64,000 bases of DNA from Glandiceps talaboti (Eukaryota > Hemichordata > Enteropneusta > Spengelidae): assembly GCF_964340395.1 (NCBI RefSeq), contig NC_135564.1:13272391-13336390 (forward strand), written 5' to 3'. The notes below the pieces were generated by a model, which saw nothing but the letters and a program-made list of their open reading frames with translations, was not told where the DNA came from and searched no databases. This document shows, in pieces, positions 37,701 through 47,000 of the stretch; position 1 is the first letter of the stretch; each line of letters opens with the position of its first letter. The translations under genes and the position numbers were made by a program.

Positions 37701-40700
37701 TTGTACGACAACTTCATTTGCGACAGGGACATGGGATTTTGTACATCAATCTAGGCATGCAGTGACAGAGGAATCAACACACTGTGTACTGGGAACGTAA
37801 CACTCAATACAGGAACATCACACACTGTACAGGAACATAACACTGTACAGAAACATCACACTGCACAAAAGCGAAACATGTACTGTATGTGTACAGCACA
37901 TCACAAGTAGACAAGGACATGTAGGAAGGAACGCTAACTTACTGTGCCTTGTGTCTATAGGAAGGAAAATCATGCATAGGAAAAGAGAAAAAAACTAGTC
38001 AATACTTTACTGATAGCGTTCACACATTTATCACCCTAGACATATATAAGGCTACTGGATAATGAAACAGGATCACTATGTCACCAACGATTACATTTTA
38101 CAAGATGAGCTAAAAAGTAAGTTTATTCTACATAATTACACAGAAGCAGAACGCTGTAGTACTTGTAGGTTATATTAGAAGTCACAGTAACAATAAAGAC
38201 CCCCTAGTCTTATGGGTTTGTATCTGTCTTACAGACCAATTATTCGATCACTTGTTCTTCAATGAGTGCTTTGCACACTCTATGAAGTGTAAATTTGTTT
38301 GATTTCATTCTTAGAATGTATAATATCTCTCCCAACATGATGATCTTAAATTCTAGTTTGCCCATCTTCTATCACTTTGTGTGCAAATAAATAAATACCC
38401 CTCTGGTAGAGAGAGGGTCAATATAAAGAAAACATGGTATTGCAGGTCCAGGTATGGCTTTTTATTGACTTATTTCAATGATAGATAATCTCAGCTGTAT
38501 GATGTCATCTGAGGTCAGTCACATATTTTCTGATACATAATTTACAGTCAAACTCTGTTGGAACAAACTCAGGTTAACTCGAACACTAGTCAAAGGTACA
38601 ATCTTATTTCATTGTTACCAAAGTAAAGCACAATGTCAGAACGAACTCACTCATAGCCAACATTTGTTGACAACGAACAGATTTTCCATTGTGATGTATG
38701 TTATATTACATGTAAGTAATTCATTTGTACTGTAGTGACACAGTGTGAAAATTGTGAAGGCTCAGTTTTTTTTTTGAAACTACTTCTTACATTATCAACA
38801 ATTGTATCATTATGAAATAAACAGCTATACATTAATTTCTATAGCGTTACAGAGTATTGCCTTACCTCTGACCTGCTGACATCTGTTCTCGTAACCGTAG
38901 CAACTCATCATCATGTTCCCTGTTGCGTACATCCATCTGTAGAAATATGAGTGTTAAATAGACAGCAGTCAATTTCTGAAACAATTGAAACTCATTTGCA
39001 TAAAACATGAATATATTATCATGTAAATGAGTCCTGCTGAGGATGAAAACTTGGTGAGAACACTGCATTATTTATTGTCTATTTGTGTTCTATGATAAAA
39101 TGTTGAGATTGATTTGTAATCTAAACAATACCTGTTCTTTCATCATATCAGTATCGTGTTCCATGATTTGTATCTGGTCTTGTAGTTGTCGGATGTAGTC
39201 ATCTCTGAAAAGACAATACAAAATTATAGTAATGTGAAAAAGTTGGTATTTACAAGATTGGGTTAACAGATCTATGCCAGGAGTATATGAAGTCAGAAAT
39301 CTGCAGTCAAACACTTACAGCTGTTTGTTTTCAGCTCTGGCTTCTTCCAGTAAACTGTGTCCGTATCTGGGCAAGACATCATTTCTGAATGCACGGGGGG
39401 TGGCAGACCTAGAATACAGTAAGACAGTAAGATAAACAGTTATCATGTGATTATGGTGAACATGGGGTGGCAGACCTAGTGATACATGATAATGAAGACA
39501 GTAGGATAACAGTAGGTTAAACTGTTATCACATGATTTGGTGTGAACAGGGGGTGGCAGACCTAGAGATACAGTAAGAAAGTAACATAAACAGTTATCAT
39601 GTGAATATGGTGAACAGGGGGTGGCAGACCTAGAGACATAAGGAAGAAAGTACTAGGATAACCAATCATCGTATACTTGTATATGTGATATGTAAAGTTC
39701 ATAGTGACAGCAATTTGGTGATTTCTACATGCTAAGCAGTTTACAATCCATTTGAGTTACACATATAGTAGTGTGAACCATACCCTTTGGCTTTTCTAAT
39801 GTAGTCAATTAGCAAATGAAACAGTATACTTTTACACTTGATATGAATGCTATAAATGATTGTGGTACAAACAGAAAATGCTTTACTTTGGTGTTATGGG
39901 TTGTAATTTGTTGAATTCATCAAACATCAGACTTACTTAGCACCTTCTCCCTGCACTCTCAATCCTTTCTTCAGTCTGTCTGATTGTGGTGGTGGTTTGG
40001 GACCTCTTCCCTATGGTCAAAGAAGATGAAATGGTTATTATCAATCCAACTACTATACAGGTATAACTTGCAACATAGCTCTGTTACATATTCTCAAATC
40101 TGAATGTAATTCTGTAGAAGTGTGTGGTTGTGTTTATGTGTGTATTCAACTGTATGAAAAAATCACATGGCGCAATTCCAAATAAAATCAATCAATATAC
40201 ATAATCAAAAATGAATATACTTACTGTGTCAACCCTGGAATGTACATATGTGTATGGATCATTTCGCTTGCCCTGTGTTACAAGTTGTTGCTTGGTTACC
40301 ATCAGCTGTAGAGAAAAGAACAAATTATAGCAGTGATATAGATGTTTGTGATCAGAGCGATCATCAGACACATAGACAGACAGACAGACACACAGGTGGA
40401 CTGAGCCAATTGTATTATGCAAATGTCCTCTCAGGGGAATTTATAATGATATCGCTAGCAACAATGTATCAGTAAGTAACATATGACTCCACAAGATGGT
40501 GATCATTACACTAGATTTCATATTATCTCTTTCTTGACTAACTTAAGTGGGCTGTCAAATCTAGCTTTACATCTGAAGTTAAAACAAATATAAACAACTT
40601 TGCCCAGAACAGAAAGTTGCTGAGTTTGAAAACACTGAGTATTGACTAGATACTGTACCTTGTTTTTCAGTTGTTCATTTTGTTTTTCAAGTTCTCTGAT

Positions 40701-42469
40701 TTTACCATGCATATCTTCTAACATTTCCTCAGTTTCCACATCTCTCACTTTGCCACCAACGTCAAGGTGATGGGCTTTCTTCTTATCATTCACAAGACGT
40801 AACAGCTTAGTTGCCATTCTACATAAAACCACAAGAAAATATGATAAGTTTGCCATAAATTTTTGGAGGTAAGAGGCAAAATGTGCATTTTAAAGACACT
40901 TGTAGTCACCATTTTGTCATAACACTCAATGTTTGCAAATTAAAAGGAAAACGCCAGTAAAGCTTATTTCTACCTTTAGTACACTTGCATTGAGTACTGC
41001 TATCAACTTACCAATACACATGATTTTTAGTGATATAGTACCTCATAGACTGTAAGATACATCTTGTCATTCCGCCCTCACTGGCCTCCTCTCTCAGAGA
41101 AGTGAGAGGGGTTGACCAATGTGTGTGAGGGTGCCCCATCAAGGTGTACCTGCCAGACTAAGTATCAACTTGTACAGAAACACTACTGCACTATACTCAA
41201 TTCTCGCTATCTGCAATACAATTCTATGCATCGCTAAGGAGTCAAATGGAACGCAGTCTCGCGACCGCGCTTGCATTTGTCAACACCTACACTTCCGGTC
41301 GCCTATGTCAATACATGTGAATGTTTCTTCCCAACAGTTTAATTTGTAACAAATAAGATAAACGCAAGTTTTAAGCTCATATAATTATAGAGGTGGGAAA
41401 TTTGAATATGTACAGTATCTTTCAAGAGCAAAATTACAAGAGATGTCTACAACTGAAAATGGGAAAGAAACATTCCTGTGTATTAGCATAGCCAACCGGA
41501 AGTGTAGTTGTCGACATTAGAACGCGTTGTCGCACAACTTCGTTCCATTTGACCCCACAGTGATGTGTAGAATTGTATTGCAGGTAGCGAGAATTGTATT
41601 CCAACTCATCAAAATAACTTATACGTAATCTTAGTTTTACATACCGTTTGATCTTGTCTTCTTGTTTTCTTGCATGTTTCTTTAGCACCAAGTTTTCTTC
41701 ATATAATCTGAGATACTTGTCTTCCAACTCATCTCTACCCAACTTAGATATAGCTCTTCTTTGCTGCCCTTGCTTGTGTTCACCATCAACTACAACATAA
41801 CAATAACAATGAAACATATATCCAGTAGGGGGGTATAATGAATAATGCACATAAGTATTGATATAATGAACAATGCACATAAGTATTGATATAATGAACA
41901 ATGCACATAAGTATTGATATAATGAACAATGCACATAACTTGATAAGTAATGGTGGATGAACAATGCACACATACTGTATTGGTACTGTAGAATGAACAA
42001 TACATAAATACAGCATCGGCACTATGATGAATACAGTACTGACAGACTTGATAAATAGTCAATGCACATACACCATTGTAACAAATGATTCGCATATTAC
42101 AATGCAATACAATTATAAGATTGACAAAAGTAAATTTGGATTTGGACTTAGATTGCAATGTGATATCATATCATACGCTAAGTTTTACTTGCTGTTTGAT
42201 TTCTGAAGTTTTATTTAATAGTTTGTTGTTCAATAAAGCAAGCAGAATCGATTATAAACAACCTTGAAAATTATGCAAACTTATAACATGTCTTCCCATA
42301 CACACATAATCCCAACATTATTGCTATTTTTTGTGCACAATAAAAATGTAGAACTGATTTAACCATACTTACTTCCTTCGTCATCATAGCCACCTCCATA
42401 TTTGGATGGTGTGTCTCTTACTGGTAAATCATACGCTGTTTCATCGGTGATGTAGGGAGGACCAGGCAT
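19240..42469 (-). CDS. RPGRIP1L: RPGRIP1L, ciliary transition-zone protein (33 coding exons)
   Basis: Exons (high to low): 42469-42373, 41789-41645, 40818-40659, 40305-40225, 40010-39937, 39408-39319, 39204-39132, 38936-38866, 34901-34796, 33928-33782, 33413-33340, 32980-32841, 32249-32092, 31834-31768, 31172-30952, 30742-30671, 30365-30285, 29376-29261, 28860-28661, 28063-27969, 27720-27558, 26950-26796, 26359-26234, 25693-25583, 25013-24831, 24136-24095, 23852-23721, 23179-23113, 22519-22347, 21413-21221, 20759-20675, 20269-20136, 19355-19240. Every junction is GT-AG and in phase, giving 1315 aa. The start [17 protein letters not shown] and [20 protein letters not shown] match vertebrate RPGRIP1L. 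Residues about 35-590 are coiled coil. C2 domains lie near 610-730 and 790-930 ([19 protein letters not shown]). A Pro/Asp/Glu-rich linker follows. The C-terminal C2-like RPGR-interaction region is about 1141-1315 ([25 protein letters not shown]). In vertebrates it scaffolds the transition zone with NPHP and MKS proteins. Domain content alone cannot separate RPGRIP1L from a pre-duplication RPGRIP1/1L ancestor. Confidence 0.95.
19541..20130. repeat. 28-bp C-rich array filling the last RPGRIP1L intron
   Basis: About 21 units of TACCACACTACCCCTCCCAG plus TTCATCCC occupy most of the intron between CDS exons 33 and 32. They stop only a few bases from the donor of exon 32 (20131-20135). On the transcribed RNA each unit has GGG, GGG and GGGG runs. 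Confidence 0.95.
20823..21165. repeat. (GATA)n/(CATA)n/(CAGA)n compound microsatellite
   Basis: Long GATA blocks interrupted by GATC, then CATA with GCAT steps, then CAGA and CACAGA. They fill nearly all of the RPGRIP1L intron between exons 31 and 30. Confidence 0.95.
21822..22265. repeat. 19-bp octamer array flanked by an 88-bp direct repeat
   Basis: Ten or so units of ATTGTATGCAAATTTAGAC lie at about 21995-22195; about eight carry an exact ATGCAAAT. A direct repeat (GTCAACCAACAGTTACATAA and ATGTATGGCAATGTGATG) brackets the array at 21822-21909 and 22177-22265. Intron of RPGRIP1L. Confidence 0.8.
23389..23610. repeat. (CA)n microsatellite with CA/CG variants
   Basis: An uninterrupted CA run at 23392-23456 followed by degenerate CACA/TGCA sequence, in an RPGRIP1L intron. 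Confidence 0.95.
24290..24760. repeat. 20-bp array CTACCACTGTAACCTTTTCT
   Basis: More than 20 units lie between RPGRIP1L exons 26 and 25. Two longer blocks (TAATTCTTTTTCTTCCACTG) recur at about 24455, 24650 and 24713, showing later block duplication. Confidence 0.9.
25240..25555. repeat. (CA)n/(CATA)n/(CAGA)n compound microsatellite
   Basis: CA, then about 80 bp of CATA, CA again, then CAGA. It ends about 28 bp from the donor side of RPGRIP1L exon 24. Confidence 0.95.
25870..26115. mobile_element. Degenerate dispersed element (TTAAGGTCTGGTAACC family)
   Basis: TTGTTAAGGTCTGGTAACCC and two copies of ACAGGTAGATTTTACC-like sequence match segments near 30495-30620 and 58090-58240. This suggests remnants of one non-autonomous DNA element family. 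Confidence 0.35.
27275..27360 (-). mobile_element. tRNA-derived SINE fragment
   Basis: On the minus strand TGGTTGAGTGG (A box) is followed about 28 bases later by GGTTCAAGCCC (B box). It lies in the RPGRIP1L intron between CDS exons 21 and 22. Confidence 0.6.
27852..27940 (-). repeat. Intronic copy of the RPGRIP1L exon 21 acceptor and exon start
   Basis: TCATGTATCCCCAGGGCTTT and AATTCTCTCCTATAATCAAA here match the true exon edge at 27694-27733 (TCATGTATCCGAGGGCTTTA, ATTCTCTCCTGTAATCAAAA). In the copy the acceptor AG reads as TATAG. Confidence 0.8.
28335..28480 (+). mobile_element. Second copy of the 3063-3315 SINE-like element
   Basis: ATGGAGACCTGGTAGGACAG, GAGGTTGCTATG and TGTATACTCCCAAGG match the copy at 3063. 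It lies in an RPGRIP1L intron just after a (CAGA)n run (28225-28288). Confidence 0.45.
29855..30235. repeat. 28-bp array of CArG boxes in an RPGRIP1L intron
   Basis: Two alternating 28-bp subunits (GTTTATCACTACAATATGTC and GTTAATCATCATAACATGTC) each lead into CCATATATGG or a close variant. Exact CCATATATGG lies at 29886, 29914, 30056, 30084, 30112 and 30167. Four CCATAATATGG variants and single-base variants fill the rest. Confidence 0.9.
33570..33775. repeat. AACATAGCA and (ATAAC) repeats
   Basis: GCAACATAGTGGCAGAACAG-like units grade into CATAACATAA pentamers that end at the donor of RPGRIP1L exon 10. Confidence 0.8.
34567..34720. repeat. (CA)n then (CAGA)n microsatellite
   Basis: About 75 bp of CA followed by CAGA units, in the RPGRIP1L intron between exons 9 and 10. 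Confidence 0.95.
35070..35427. mobile_element. Foldback element with ~150-bp arms
   Basis: The left arm (AACCTGTTACAAACAGGGAA, GTAAACAACTGAATTGGATT, GAGACTTGTATTACAT, GAACAGTTTTATGG) recurs inverted at 35275-35427. About 54 bp of loop separate the arms and the mismatches are few. It lies in the 4-kb RPGRIP1L intron between exons 8 and 9. No coding capacity. MITE-like. Confidence 0.75.
35760..36440. repeat. 47-bp array with GTCACACTGTGAC palindromes
   Basis: About 14 units of GTGCTCACCAAGTCACACTG followed by TGACATGAAACCAGCACAGT and GGATATT. Units alternate between GTCACACTGTGAC and GTCACATTATGAC forms. Confidence 0.9.
37100..37860. repeat. Degenerate long-period repeat with GGTGTACAGGGGCATAGC
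   Basis: Blocks CATGCAGTGACAGAGGAATC, ACACACGGTGTACAGGGGCA and GTGACAGGGTAATTATCAC recur about five times with variable spacing. Same intron as the previous two arrays. Confidence 0.7.
39395..39640 (-). repeat. Tandem copies of the RPGRIP1L exon 6 acceptor and exon start
   Basis: The true edge, TGGCAGACCTAG in plus orientation at 39401-39412 (acceptor CTAG then GTCTGCCA), is repeated at 39468, 39554 and 39622. Each is followed by a shared intron block (AGTAAGATAAACAGTTATCA). Spacing is 67, 86 and 68 bp. All four copies keep the CTAG acceptor. Confidence 0.9.
39774..39912. mobile_element. Half copy of the 8037-8298 foldback element
   Basis: GAAACAGTATACTTTTACAC, CTTGATATGAATGCTATAAA and GCTTTACTTTGGTGTTATGG match the right arm at 8205-8298. 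It is in an RPGRIP1L intron, close to the exon 6 edge copies. Confidence 0.6.
41041..41155. repeat. Dispersed repeat, inverted copy at 45845-45950
   Basis: GCCCTCACTGGCCTCCTCTC and GACTGTAAGATACATCTTGT match the complement of the copy in FTO intron 3. Both are GC-rich compared with their surroundings. Family unknown. Confidence 0.6.
41198..41596. mobile_element. MITE with ~136-bp terminal inverted repeats
   Basis: The left arm 41198-41333 (CAATTCTCGCTATCTGCAAT, AGTCAAATGGAACG, CTACACTTCCGGT, GAATGTTTCTTCCC) pairs with the right arm 41460-41596 in reverse complement. Internal sequence is about 126 bp. No ORF. It lies in RPGRIP1L intron 2, immediately left of exon 2 (41645). Confidence 0.8.
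41820..42060. repeat. 28-bp array in RPGRIP1L intron 1
   Basis: Units of AATGAACAATGCACATAAGT and ATTGATAT: four near-identical, then diverged, starting about 30 bp from the acceptor of exon 2. Confidence 0.85.
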
Positions 42470-43010
42470 GGTGGTAACTCTGTTCAACCTCCTTATCTTC
42501 TAAATGAGTCTGTGAGAATTAACACAATATTGATTGTGATTATTATATGAAGAACTGGATTTTATTCCTATTAATCTTTATGTAAAGGGGCATAGTCTAG
42601 ATATGAACATTTTTTCTACGTTATTTGTATTTCCCATGAAAAATGTTATTCTTCTCCCTGAAATATTGACTTTGATATGCCTTTGAAAGATGTTATTTGA
42701 CTGGCTGTAACTGTTCCACTTAATATTGAACTATGGGCCAACCTTATATCTGATTCTAAACAAATCGAAGCCATATACTCACTCAGTCTGGCTTAGTTCA
42801 CTTGAAAAGGCTGTATGGAAAAAATTAGATTCTTAATGATCATGCATGTACATGTAGGATCCACACTGGAGTTATTGACACAAACAACAAGCACAAAACC
42901 CTACTATAAAATAGCTCTGCTTACAAATGGCTTGCTGAGGTGGGTCAGTGACTTAATTCTGTACCAGCTATTGTAACAGTTTCTCTGTTTTCATTTGAGT
43001 ACATTGTGAC

Positions 43011-43065
43011 CCCCCCCCCACCACCACCACCACCACCACCACCACCACCACCACCACCACCACAA
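43011..43065. repeat. (CCA)n microsatellite
   Basis: A C-run followed by about 16 CAC/CCA triplets in the first RPGRIP1L intron. Confidence 0.95.
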
Positions 43066-43770
43066 AAATTGTATTTTGATATACTATTAGCAAATCTTCT
43101 ACTTCAATGCAGCAGGAGTTTCATCTACTGTATCTTCAGCAGTATCACAATGGTATCTAACAAACTTTCATTGAGACTTTGAAACCATACCCTTTTATCA
43201 GATGAATCACAACCTGGTATAACAATATACACAATGAAGACTTACTATTTGAATTTACTGAGATAGCCATTTTTAAATTTTCAACACAGGATTATTTTTT
43301 TGCTTCACTTTAATATTAGATCCTAAAAATCATTGATTATTAAATCATGTCGTAGACATGAGTTATCAATGCATGGTATATAATTTTTATGATATTACGT
43401 GTATTAGCGGAACTAGGCAGACCTTCAGTTAGAAAATTTGCATAAACTTGTTGGCACTGTGCCTAGCAACTTTTGAGCAGGCAGTAGTTGCCAATGGAAA
43501 GACAAATTAGAGCTGTTTGCAGCGCAATTTTACATAGACAATTATACAATAATGCACACTAGTATTTATAAAAATACATTTACGAGATAGCTGACGCGAA
43601 CTCCTGTATGAAAATAATTTCTATAGAGTCAGAGGCTACTGTATCGATACCATTCATAACGTTACTGCAGTGCATGCCATAGCCTCATAGGTTGAACATT
43701 TAAATCACCGAGTAACGGATCCGTGATATCGATTCCTGTATACCGAACAAAATGCAATGGCAATACTCAC

Positions 43771-43850
43771 ATGTAATCTGAACAAGTTACCATAAATATA
43801 GTGAGGTTGTGGGCGCTCAGCTTGCAAATCAATCTGTCTTGTCTGATATG
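43771..43850 (-). other. RPGRIP1L: Probable RPGRIP1L 5' UTR exon (left edge is the donor)
   Basis: A strong donor, CAGATTACAT followed by GTGAGTATTG on the minus strand, sits at 43771/43770, about 1.3 kb upstream of the RPGRIP1L ATG. Matching acceptors lie just before the ATG: CTCATTTAG at 42500 or TTCTCACAG at 42510. This implies a noncoding first exon spliced to 42499 or 42509. The right end (start of transcription) is a guess. Confidence 0.45.
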
Positions 43851-44040
43851 AGTTTACAAATCAGTTTATGAACACTTATAACGACCACAACAAAAATTTC
43901 AGGTCGCGAGCATGCGCAGATATTCGAAGCGACCAACATGCATTTCGTGACCCGGAAAGAGATTATCAGCTGAAAGTTCATCGGAGGTAAACAAACGTAA
44001 ACACGCATCGTGTTGTAAACAGGGTTTTCGTGTGATCGTA

Positions 44041-44064
44041 ATGCGATTGCAAGTTGATTTCTGA
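44041..44064 (+). CDS. Possible 7-codon upstream ORF in the FTO 5' leader
   Basis: ATGCGATTGCAAGTTGATTT starts at 44041 and the frame reaches TGA at 44062-44064. The next base but one starts the FTO ATG (TGA-A-ATG). It would be a short reading frame ending directly before the main start if transcription begins upstream. Whether it lies in the mRNA is unknown. Confidence 0.3.
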   Translation: MRLQVDF

Positions 44065-44065
44065 A

Positions 44066-47000
44066 ATGTCAAAACGGGAATATGAAAACCAGGAGGTTCA
44101 GAAGAAAGCAAAGGTGAGATTACGAGTAATCATATGTATTTTTTCAGACATGTGAGCCATTTCGATATGCATGCAATATGTGATCCCGGGTATGTGATGT
44201 CCCATTACAATTTACATGTAGTGATAAAAACACAATAATTTACTCTGGTGTGTGGAAAATGTTTTTATTTTTATTTCTTCTTTTTTTAACAGAAAAATAA
44301 GTTACTTGATGATTTGAAGGAAAAGGGTGCAAAGTTTTTGACCCCATTGGACGAAGAATATAAGAAAGTGGTAAATAGAGATGATTGTAATGTATATTTA
44401 CACCCAACATGCTCAATATATCTTTATTTATAGATAGACACAATTTTATTTTCTTCCTCTTGTGATTTAGAAACAGAAATATTTCGAACAAATCCCTTGT
44501 CCTTCAGTAATAGAGTGGAAGAACAACTATGTGTTCATAACTGAAAACTACTTTCACACCTAAATTTACATATTAAAGCTAATTTTCACAGATGATAAAC
44601 TTCCCTTTGCAAAATTCCTTTCTGATACATGTACATTAAGAGATACCTTTCCAGTGCATAATGTATGTTGTTACTTGTAATGTTGTTACATTTTGTCTTA
44701 GTATGTACCATACTCAACTGTAACTACCATGGTTTCCATAGCATGGTGTAATGTGATGAAGTGTGGGTAACTGGCAATTGGTATTAGTAATATGATATTA
44801 TTTCAAGTTATTACAGATGTTTTCAGTCATGGCTCATCATCAGTGTAAAAACTGCACATTACCATAGATGGATGAAATGTCATGTTTTCCTTCATTTGCA
44901 TCTTTATTCTATGTATGCCAGTTATCATATATACAATGTTGTTTTTCAGGTTGAGGAAAGCTATGCAAATTTATCACTTCAACAGAGTAATGAAATATGT
45001 CGTGACTTACGTGACAGAGTTGAGTGGGCTTTTCAAGTTCTACTCTCGGAAGGTTACCTGTATCAGGATAGGGTCAAACTAAAATCCAGGACAGTTATCA
45101 CACCTGTATCAAGAACACTGATCGGTCAACCAGGCCTTACCTACAAATATCTCAATCTGAGACTGTTTACACTCCCATGGTGCTTTGGTGAAAGACCACC
45201 CAGGAATGAGGTAGAAGAAGCATGTGCTGTGTTCAAGGATTTAAATGACTATTTTTGTCAACATGTGAAAGACTTGATAATCAAGAAATGTGCAAAACTA
45301 AAAATTGAAGACAGCAAAAGTGTAGATTTACATCAGGATGATATAGGAAAGGAAACACGGCAAGACAATATAGACCAGTTGATTGAAAGGAATTCAAAGT
45401 TTACGGTGACTTTGTTGAATTATATGGATCCATCTTCTGTACATATGAGATGTGAACCATACTATAGTATGGGTAGATTGGCTGTCAGTTGGCATAAAGA
45501 TGAAAATTTGATGACTGGATCAACAGTTGCTGTGTACAACCATTCATGTCAGGAGGGTGAGTGTTATATATATATCAAACATTCTCATATGAACTCACTG
45601 GGTCTATGCAGTGTTCTTGTGTAGTCAAGGAAGAGGAAAACTGTGTAGTGTTCGTGTTTTGTTACATGTAAGAAGAAGAAAAGCTGACCAGAGCAGGGAC
45701 TTTAACCCAGGCACTCCTCTGATCACTAGATGGATGCACTACTAAGAATGCTATGTCCAATGAATTGTTGCTAACATACAAACAGTGGGGTACACCTACA
45801 TGTACCATGCTCGTCATCTCACTTACCATGCTGTAGTCTGTAAAGTAAGCCATGACGGGGCGCCCTCACACATCAGCCAGTGTGAGAGGAGGCCAGTGAG
45901 GGCAGAACGTCACGACGTACCTTACAGTCTAACCATGCGGCAGCGTACCTTTTGCTTGCCTGTTTATTGTCTATAGCATCTTTCAAATTTTGGCCTAAAA
46001 CCTCAGCTCTTAGACTAGTACTTACTAGAGTAGCCCTTCCAGTTGTCAACGCATGCTGGGGAGGTTTTAGTGCCAGCCCTGTGATAGCCTAGTCTTAAAT
46101 CATTCTTGTGAGTTGTGCTGAGCTGTTAATTATTGTCAACAATTGTATGTTCTGAAGCGGAAGTTTATGCCGTCTACATGTACATGTACATAGACTTTTT
46201 ACTAAGTAATCTTGTTTGTTTCTATTTATTGATATCAGAATCTCTAGCATGTCAAGATGATGCATGGAAAGTTGGTTTGAAAGTAGCCTGGGATACTGAA
46301 ACCCCAGCCATTGCTGTACCATTGTATAATGGTGATTGTTACTGTATGTTAGATGGAATGAATGATACCCATCAACACTGCGTTGTGGCAGGGACAGCAC
46401 CACGGTTTAGTTCAACGCATAGAGTTACAGAGGTAGGTACATACGTGTGTAGCACCACAGTTTAGTTCAACGCATAGAGTTACAGAGGTAGGTACACAGT
46501 AAGCCAAGATATTCCCTCTCCTACCAAGTCAAGTGGGTGTGAAACAGGACCATAACCTGTAGTGTTGATAGTATCATTTCTTGTTTAATTGATTTTGTTG
46601 GGTGTTCTAGATCTGTGACTATATGAGGCTCAATATGAGACAAGCCTCAGATTGCCCTCCAATCTGAATCTGATTCTGAATCTGAGACAAACTTCTATGA
46701 GTTATAAAATTTTATTCACCGTTAACATTCCTGTGGATGTGTACAAAATTTAAATGTCGTTGTTCTATGTAGTTTCCACTACCTAAAGTTTGTACTTCTG
46801 TGTTTCAGAGTTCAACAAGTACATTATCATATATACAAAGACAGGTTGAAGAAGCACTTCAGAATATGAATCAAGACAATGATGGTGAAGAAGAACTCAA
46901 GTCACTTAATGTGGAAATACTACAGTTGACGGAAGAAGTTCACAATGAGGTAAAGATTATCAAATTTATTTTGTTTTCAAACAAACCCTTTAACTTTGGT

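Larger units (their letters stand above)
43771..44065. promoter_or_regulatory. Bidirectional promoter region of RPGRIP1L and FTO
   Basis: The inferred RPGRIP1L first exon and the FTO ATG are less than 300 bp apart. The segment is CG-rich relative to its surroundings. It contains GAGCATGCGCAG at about 43908-43919, which resembles an NRF1 site, and an ETS-like CCCGGAAAG near 43952. I looked for an RFX X-box (GTNRCC, short gap, RGYAAC), expected for a ciliary gene, and saw only half-sites. Vertebrate FTO and RPGRIP1L also share a head-to-head promoter. Confidence 0.55.
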
